Assembly: GCA_023229405.1 (NCBI GenBank)
Contig: JALNZH010000137.1
Coordinates: forward strand, 1-9,229
Direction of reading: 5' to 3'
Source: Bacteroidota bacterium
GTDB taxonomy: Bacteria; Bacteroidota; Ignavibacteria; UBA10030; UBA8401
DNA length: 9,229 bases
In this document: positions 4,718 to 9,229 of the stretch, in pieces
Layout: each line of letters begins with the position of its first letter
Numbering within the stretch: position 1 is the stretch's first letter
The notes under the pieces: model-generated
Told to the model about the DNA's origin: nothing
The model's input: only the letters and a program-made list of their open reading frames with translations
Databases searched by the model: none
Program-made: the position numbers and the translations under genes

Positions 4718-6181
4718 TTACATCACCGGCAGCGGGAATGAAAACGTTGTTCCTTCCCCTTTTTTGCTTGTGACAGAGATGGAGATATTATGGACTTCGA
4801 GAATTTTCTTTACAATAGCTAACCCAAGTCCGGCGCCGTCGTTCTGGAACATATTCTTCTGGCTTCCTTTGTTGTATCGGTCAAAAATGTGGGGAACATC
4901 ATCCTCTGCGATTCCTTCCCCAGTATCACTGATAACCACATCTACCGACTGTGCCTGACGCTGTAATTCGATCGTCACTGTTCCGCCGGAAGGAGTGAAC
5001 TTAATAGCGTTATCGACAAGATTTTGGATTACCCTGTCAATCAACGCAATGTCGGCGAGCGTAAGAGGAAGATCGCGCGGAAGAATGCATCTAAATCGGA
5101 TACCTTTTTGTTCCGCAATGATAAGATATTTCTGACCGATATCCTGCACCAGCTCGGTGATGGAAAATGGTTCGGGATCCGGGCGGGTCTGTTTTGCTTC
5201 CAGTTTGGATAGCTCGAACAGTTCTTCCACAAGATTTCTCAGCCGTTCGGTGGAAGACAGAACAGTCTTTAAATACTTTTCGCGCTCGTTGGGTGAGAGC
5301 GATTCGGATTTGATCAACAGTGTTTCAATGTATCCGTGGATCGTTGCCAGCGGCGTCCGGAGATCGTGTGAAACGTTGGCGACAAGCTCACGGCGAAGAT
5401 TGTCCATCGTTTTCATCTCTTCAATGTTGCTTACAATGGTGTCAGCCATTTCGTTGAATGATGTTGCCAACTCATTCAATTCGCCGGTAGATGAGAGTTG
5501 AATCCGCGCCTGATGGTCTCCCTGCTGGAAATCGCGGACAGTGCGAACAATGGTGCGGAGATTCTTCGTAATAAACAGTAGTGCAATCAATCCGATAATC
5601 GCAGCCGCAAACAGAGTAATCGTCATGGAACGCGTTCCGATCGTCAGAATGTAACTTCCCGCAAGCATCTTAAAATTATTGTCGAATTCCTCGCTGCCGA
5701 GCACCACATACAAATATCCAATCACCCTACCGTCATCCTTTAACTCTGCAGCGGAGAATGTTTTTTTCACCATGTCATACTTGGGATCGTCTCCCATTAG
5801 AAACTCCGGCTTCTGCACAGAGACAAACTGTTTTACCGGAAGAAGCGTGACGGACATTTTGCAGATTTTGGTATTCGAGGGACAATGAGAAATAATTGTT
5901 CCGGAAGTATCCAGCACGTACACCTCGATGCTTGGATTGAACAATTTTTGGATCGTAAAAATCTCTTCCAGCCGGACAGTATCAATCCGATGGTCGACAA
6001 CGGGTTGGTAATGATTGATCAGGCGCTGCGCGATCGGAGTGCTGAGGCGCTGGTTTGCTTCCTGAAAATACATGTCCGCAGAAAAGGCAATGATGTAGAT
6101 GTAGACTACCGATAGAACGATGAGAATTGCAAGGAAGGTTGCGGAAATTTTCCAGTAAAGCGAGCGTAAAAATTTTTTCAC
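4718..6181 (-). CDS. HAMP-domain sensor histidine kinase of an OmpR-type two-component system
   Basis: This is a 487-residue membrane kinase. Helix 1 spans about 12-33, a periplasmic domain 34-185, helix 2 about 186-204 and HAMP about 205-258. HisKA spans 260-330 with the phospho-accepting H272 in VSHDLRTPLAT. HATPase_c has N-box NLVDNAIKFTP (387-397), G1 DTGEGIA (419-425), F-box HIFDRYNKG (431-439) and G2 GAGLGLAI (449-456), so all kinase motifs are intact. The periplasmic domain has a single-Cache-like feel (IEVYVLDTSGTIISH, 85-99) and contains SHCPSNTKIC (98-107), whose Cys100, Cys107 and His99 could bind a metal or form a disulfide; the ligand is unknown. It starts at a GTG that overlaps the regulator's TGA stop as GTGA, so translation is coupled. 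It phosphorylates the upstream-encoded regulator, by family rule. Confidence 0.93.
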   Translation of the reverse strand: MKKFLRSLYWKISATFLAILIVLSVVYIYIIAFSADMYFQEANQRLSTPIAQRLINHYQPVVDHRIDTVRLEEIFTIQKLFNPSIEVYVLDTSGTIISHCPSNTKICKMSVTLLPVKQFVSVQKPEFLMGDDPKYDMVKKTFSAAELKDDGRVIGYLYVVLGSEEFDNNFKMLAGSYILTIGTRSMTITLFAAAIIGLIALLFITKNLRTIVRTVRDFQQGDHQARIQLSSTGELNELATSFNEMADTIVSNIEEMKTMDNLRRELVANVSHDLRTPLATIHGYIETLLIKSESLSPNEREKYLKTVLSSTERLRNLVEELFELSKLEAKQTRPDPEPFSITELVQDIGQKYLIIAEQKGIRFRCILPRDLPLTLADIALIDRVIQNLVDNAIKFTPSGGTVTIELQRQAQSVDVVISDTGEGIAEDDVPHIFDRYNKGSQKNMFQNDGAGLGLAIVKKILEVHNISISVTSKKGEGTTFSFPLPVM

Positions 6182-6894
6182 GTTTCAACTTCCTCGTGCT
6201 CTGCAAATCGGTATCCGACTCCCCACGCCGTGAGAATATATCGCGGTTTGGACATGTCATCTTCAATTTTCGACCGGAGCCGGTTGATATGGGAGTTTAC
6301 GGTGTGATCGTATCCGTTGAACTGATATCCCCACACAAGTTCCAACAATTGTTCGCGCGTATAGGTTTTTCCTGGATGTGTAGCAAAGAGCAATAGCAGG
6401 TCGAATTCTTTTGCAGTTAGATCTAATCGTTTCCCTTTGCGCTGTACCTTTCTGCGCTCACGGTCAATCTCAATATCTCCGAAGACGAGATATGCTGCCT
6501 TCTCGGCAGAAACAGTTTCACTCTTCAGTGCTTCTGCGCGACGGAAAATTGCTTTTACCCGTGCAATAAATTCCCGCACACTGAACGGTTTTGTGAGATA
6601 ATCATCCGCACCGACTTCCAGTCCGAGCACTTTATCCAGCTCTTCAGACTTTGCGGTGAGCATCAGAATCGGCGTATTGTTTTTATCCGCACGAATGCGC
6701 CGGCAAATTTCTAATCCATCCATGGTAGGAAGCATTACATCGAGCACAATCAGATTAAACGCATTCTTTTGCGTTAGCGTGTACCCTTTACCGCCGTCAT
6801 GCGCCGTGGTGACTTTGCAGCCAAGATCCTTCAGATGAATGTTCAGCAGTTCGGTAATATCTTTGTCGTCTTCTATAACTAGGACATGTCTCAT
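6178..6894 (-). CDS. OmpR/PhoB-family response regulator
   Basis: This 238-residue transcription factor has a receiver domain (1-120) with the acidic pair D9/D10 (IEDD), the phosphorylation site D52 in VLDVMLPTMDG, T80 and K102 (LTKPF). It also has a winged-helix DNA-binding domain (about 136-232) with RKGKRLDLTAKEFDLLLLF, the recognition region DHTVNSHINRLRSKI (196-210) and the closing GVGYRF. All activation residues are present. It is co-transcribed with the sensor kinase through a 4-bp overlap. No Shine-Dalgarno sequence precedes the ATG. A direct-repeat box 23 bp upstream suggests that it controls its own gene, and the same box is found before the P460-like lipoprotein gene. The stimulus is unknown. 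Confidence 0.96.
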   Translation of the reverse strand: MRHVLVIEDDKDITELLNIHLKDLGCKVTTAHDGGKGYTLTQKNAFNLIVLDVMLPTMDGLEICRRIRADKNNTPILMLTAKSEELDKVLGLEVGADDYLTKPFSVREFIARVKAIFRRAEALKSETVSAEKAAYLVFGDIEIDRERRKVQRKGKRLDLTAKEFDLLLLFATHPGKTYTREQLLELVWGYQFNGYDHTVNSHINRLRSKIEDDMSKPRYILTAWGVGYRFAEHEEVET

Positions 6895-6917
6895 CGGTAG
6901 ATAAATTACGGGAAAAA

Positions 6918-6936
6918 TATCACAAAAATATCACAG
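6918..6936. promoter_or_regulatory. Candidate autoregulatory operator upstream of the response-regulator gene
   Basis: TATCAC half-sites at 6918-6923 and 6929-6934 are 11 bp apart in direct orientation and share TATCACnAAAnTATCACAG with 4661-4679. TAATTT (6903-6908) lies 9 bp downstream in the direction of the gene, the same distance as the -10-like TATCTT at the other site. If that is the -10, the transcript would begin only two or three bases before the ATG, so it would be almost leaderless, consistent with the absent ribosome-binding site. Confidence 0.6.
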
Positions 6937-6996
6937 GCGAATAAAAAAAATGGGGAAGGAATTTTTTGAATGCCTAAACAGCACAGAGAAGATGGT

Positions 6997-9229
6997 TTAC
7001 GATTCCAGAGGGAGTTCAATAAAGAACGTGCTTCCGACACCCAACTGGCTTTCCGCCCAAATCTTTCCGCCATGCAGTTCTACAATCAGCTTTGCAATGG
7101 AAAGACCGAGTCCGTTGGATGATTCATTTCCTGTTGGTCGCGGTGAAAGTTTCTGGAATTTTCCGAAGAGTTTTTTCTGGTCCGCTTCGCTTAATCCAGC
7201 ACCGTAATCTTTCACCGAGACGCGCGCCATGTTGTTCACTCGTTCCACACTGATATCGATAGGGGAACCAAGCGGCGAATATTTCACAGCATTACTGAAG
7301 AGGTTTTCGACGGATTGATACAAACGTTCAGAGTCGCCCATGATCATGCTTTGTGTGCTGTCACAGACAGAAAGATTTACCGGTTGTTGTTTCTTTTCCG
7401 CCAGTTGTTTGTTGGTAGAGACAACATAACCAGTCAATTCGGATACGCTCAGAGACATTTTATTAAGGTTGATTTTCCCCTGTTCCATCGATTCTACATT
7501 CAGAAAGTCGGTGATCAAATCCACCATTTGTTCTGCCGAACCGGAAATGGCTTTTGCCGAATCTTTCACCATCTCTCTGCCAAAATCATCCTCTTGCAAC
7601 AAATGAGACATGCCGACAATGGTGGTTAAAGGGTTTTTCAAATCGTGGGCAACAATGTTCACCAGGTCGCTCTTAAATCTGTTTGCCTGTTCCGCACGAT
7701 CTTTTTCAATATGGAGATTATGTGTTCGTTCTTCTACAAGCATTTCTAACTCTTGTTCACGTTTTTTCAATGCGTTAATACGAAAGCGATATGCAGAAAA
7801 CACAATGCCGGTGAAGAGAAGCATTACCGAAATGCCGAACCAGGATGTTTGATAGAAATGCGGATGCTGCGTGATTGTTAAAAATGCTCCATCGTTATTC
7901 CAGACTCCATCGTTATTCGATGCGATCACCTTAAAGGTGTAGGTGCCGGGAGCGATATTCGTATAGGAAACTGTTCTGCTGTTCCCGCCATTAATCCACT
8001 GATTGTCGTATCCTTCCATCATATACTTAAACTGCACCAGTTCCGGCGCCAGAAGACATAATGCGCTGAAACTGATCGTCACACGGTTTGCTCCGGCGTT
8101 TAATTCGGCCGTGGAGTTCATAAGTTCAACGAGTTTTCCGTCTGCCGTTACTTGTTCAATATACACTGGCGGAACAATGGTGTTCGTCGGAAGCTTTTGC
8201 GGTGCGACGATCGTCACTCCTTTCATTGTTGGGAACCAGATGGTGCCGTTTCTCATTTTCCATCCTGCCGGCTGATTTCCACCGTTGCATTCGCTGCTTC
8301 CCATACCGTCCACAATACCGTACAGTGTAAAGTTCGTTTCCGACAGCTCACCGCGGGCGATTTCATTCAACAAGAATTTATTTACACGGTAAATACCCTT
8401 ATTAGAGGTTAGCCAAAGATATCCCAGATCGTCTTCCTGGATCTCGTGTACGGCAATGGCGTCATATCCTTGTTCCCGAGCGAATTGCGTCACAGAATTT
8501 CCGGAGATCCGCCGCAAACTACCTCGATCCGTTCCGACCCACACGACACTGTCGGCATCGATATACACTTCACGAATTTCATCGTCGGCGAACAATGCAT
8601 TTTGTGGGAAGAGTTTCCATTCTTGTTTTTTATTCGATGTTGTCAGAATAACGATGCCGCTGTCTGTACCGAACCAAACGCTTCCGTTCGGATGCTGTGT
8701 GATTGTTCGAACGGTATTATGCGGAAGTCCATTCTCCGTGGTGAATTGAGCAACACGATTGTTAGAGAACGAGTATACTCCATTGTTTTGAGTTCCGATC
8801 CAGATCGTATTATCCTTCGTGCGGGTGATTGCAAAAATTTGTTTTGCGGTGACAGGAAGATATTTCTGAAATGCATGCGGCGGACTGGAAGATGACCGGA
8901 ACACTCCGTCCGATGTGCCGACCCAGATGGTTCCTTTTGCATCATCCACAATTGTACGGATGATATTACTCAAGGGTGTTGTGCCGACTGTATATGTTTT
9001 TGCTGTTCCATTTTCCCACGTCGTTATTCCTCCGCCGTTCGTGCCGATCCACTGCACGCCGCGATTGTCTTCATACACGGTCCAAAGAAAATTATTTCCC
9101 ACCCCTTCTTTTTTTGTCAGCGCGGTAAACCGAGAATCGCGCAGCCGGTTTAACCCGCCTCCGCCAGTGCCAATCCAGAGCGAACCTTCACGATCCTGAC
9201 AGAGTGCCCAGACGACATCAGTTGTTAAA
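6997..9229 (-). CDS. Two-component propeller sensor histidine kinase (Reg_prop, Y_Y_Y, HisKA, HATPase), 5' end outside window
   Basis: The frame is open to the right edge; 743 codons are visible and the true start lies outside, since the GTG at 9102 is internal (Val within KKEGVGNNFLW). Reg_prop blades recur every 40-50 residues with the pattern W-(I/V/F)-G-T: DREGSLWIGTGGGG, NRGVQWIGTNGGG, KGTIWVGTSDG, DNTIWIGTQNNG, NGSVWFGTDSG and VVWVGTDRG. A Y_Y_Y domain follows (visible residues about 353-455; FKYMMEGYDNQW, NIAPGTYTFKVIASNNDG), then one membrane helix (460-480), a coiled-coil linker, HisKA with H528 in VAHDLKNPLTT, and HATPase_c with ENLFSNAVKYSP, DYGAGLS, NGLGLSI and GSTFF. No receiver or AraC domain follows, so this is a kinase that must signal to a separate regulator, perhaps the one encoded 102 bp downstream. 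Such sensors often detect carbohydrates in Bacteroidota, but the ligand here is unknown. Confidence 0.94.
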   Translation of the reverse strand, partial: LTTDVVWALCQDREGSLWIGTGGGGLNRLRDSRFTALTKKEGVGNNFLWTVYEDNRGVQWIGTNGGGITTWENGTAKTYTVGTTPLSNIIRTIVDDAKGTIWVGTSDGVFRSSSSPPHAFQKYLPVTAKQIFAITRTKDNTIWIGTQNNGVYSFSNNRVAQFTTENGLPHNTVRTITQHPNGSVWFGTDSGIVILTTSNKKQEWKLFPQNALFADDEIREVYIDADSVVWVGTDRGSLRRISGNSVTQFAREQGYDAIAVHEIQEDDLGYLWLTSNKGIYRVNKFLLNEIARGELSETNFTLYGIVDGMGSSECNGGNQPAGWKMRNGTIWFPTMKGVTIVAPQKLPTNTIVPPVYIEQVTADGKLVELMNSTAELNAGANRVTISFSALCLLAPELVQFKYMMEGYDNQWINGGNSRTVSYTNIAPGTYTFKVIASNNDGVWNNDGAFLTITQHPHFYQTSWFGISVMLLFTGIVFSAYRFRINALKKREQELEMLVEERTHNLHIEKDRAEQANRFKSDLVNIVAHDLKNPLTTIVGMSHLLQEDDFGREMVKDSAKAISGSAEQMVDLITDFLNVESMEQGKINLNKMSLSVSELTGYVVSTNKQLAEKKQQPVNLSVCDSTQSMIMGDSERLYQSVENLFSNAVKYSPLGSPIDISVERVNNMARVSVKDYGAGLSEADQKKLFGKFQKLSPRPTGNESSNGLGLSIAKLIVELHGGKIWAESQLGVGSTFFIELPLES

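Noticed and set aside
6940..6996. Terminator after the propeller kinase
   Set aside because: T-runs are present, but I could find only a weak 5-bp stem (TAAAC/GTTTA) and no convincing hairpin directly before them.
9100..9102. GTG at 9102 as the start of the propeller kinase
   Set aside because: The same frame continues upstream to the edge with another complete WIGTGGGG propeller blade, so this GTG is an internal Val.

Overview
The window is a bacterial chromosomal segment in which every convincing gene lies on the minus strand, so transcription runs from the right edge to the left. The large Reg_prop/Y_Y_Y sensor kinase, the mid-range base composition and small palindromic intergenic elements fit the Bacteroidota/Chlorobiota/Ignavibacteriota group. 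This placement is an inference and no marker gene here settles it.

Layout, in transcription order. (1) 6997-9229: a periplasmic-propeller hybrid-type sensor (Reg_prop repeats, Y_Y_Y domain, one membrane helix, histidine kinase core), cut by the right edge. (2) 6178-6894 and 4718-6181: an OmpR-family response regulator and its HAMP-type sensor kinase, overlapping by GTGA. (3) 4096-4605: a small lipoprotein with one CxxCH haem motif, resembling the cytochrome P460 family. (4) 1241-3975: a four-gene cluster encoding a secreted Cys-rich repeat peptide, a DUF692/MNIO iron oxidase, a DUF2063 partner protein and a DoxX-like membrane protein. (5) 740-1240: a gene-free stretch with a terminator and palindromic repeat elements. 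(6) 1-739: the N-terminal 246 residues of FabF (KAS II), cut by the left edge.

The most interesting unit is the four-gene cluster. Its gene content is that of the bufferin / HvfABCX class of ribosomally made, post-translationally modified copper-binding peptides: exported precursor, MNIO maturase, partner protein, DoxX protein. The precursor carries seven Cys, each in a K/D-G-C-x-G setting and arranged in an 18-residue higher-order period, rather than the EGKCG motif of the known HvfA group or the DUF2282 fold of BufA1. It may therefore be a distinct substrate type. The cluster has a near-consensus sigma-70 promoter (TTGACA-N17-TATATT) and a strong stem-loop between the precursor and the maturase gene that could set their expression ratio.

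The second notable signal is regulatory. The same 19-bp sequence, TATCACnAAAnTATCACAG (two half-sites 11 bp apart), lies upstream of both the response-regulator gene and the P460-like lipoprotein gene. This is the layout expected of an OmpR/PhoB-family operator and suggests autoregulation plus control of the haem lipoprotein. The precursor promoter lacks this paired site, so a regulatory link between the two-component system and the peptide cluster is not shown by the sequence.
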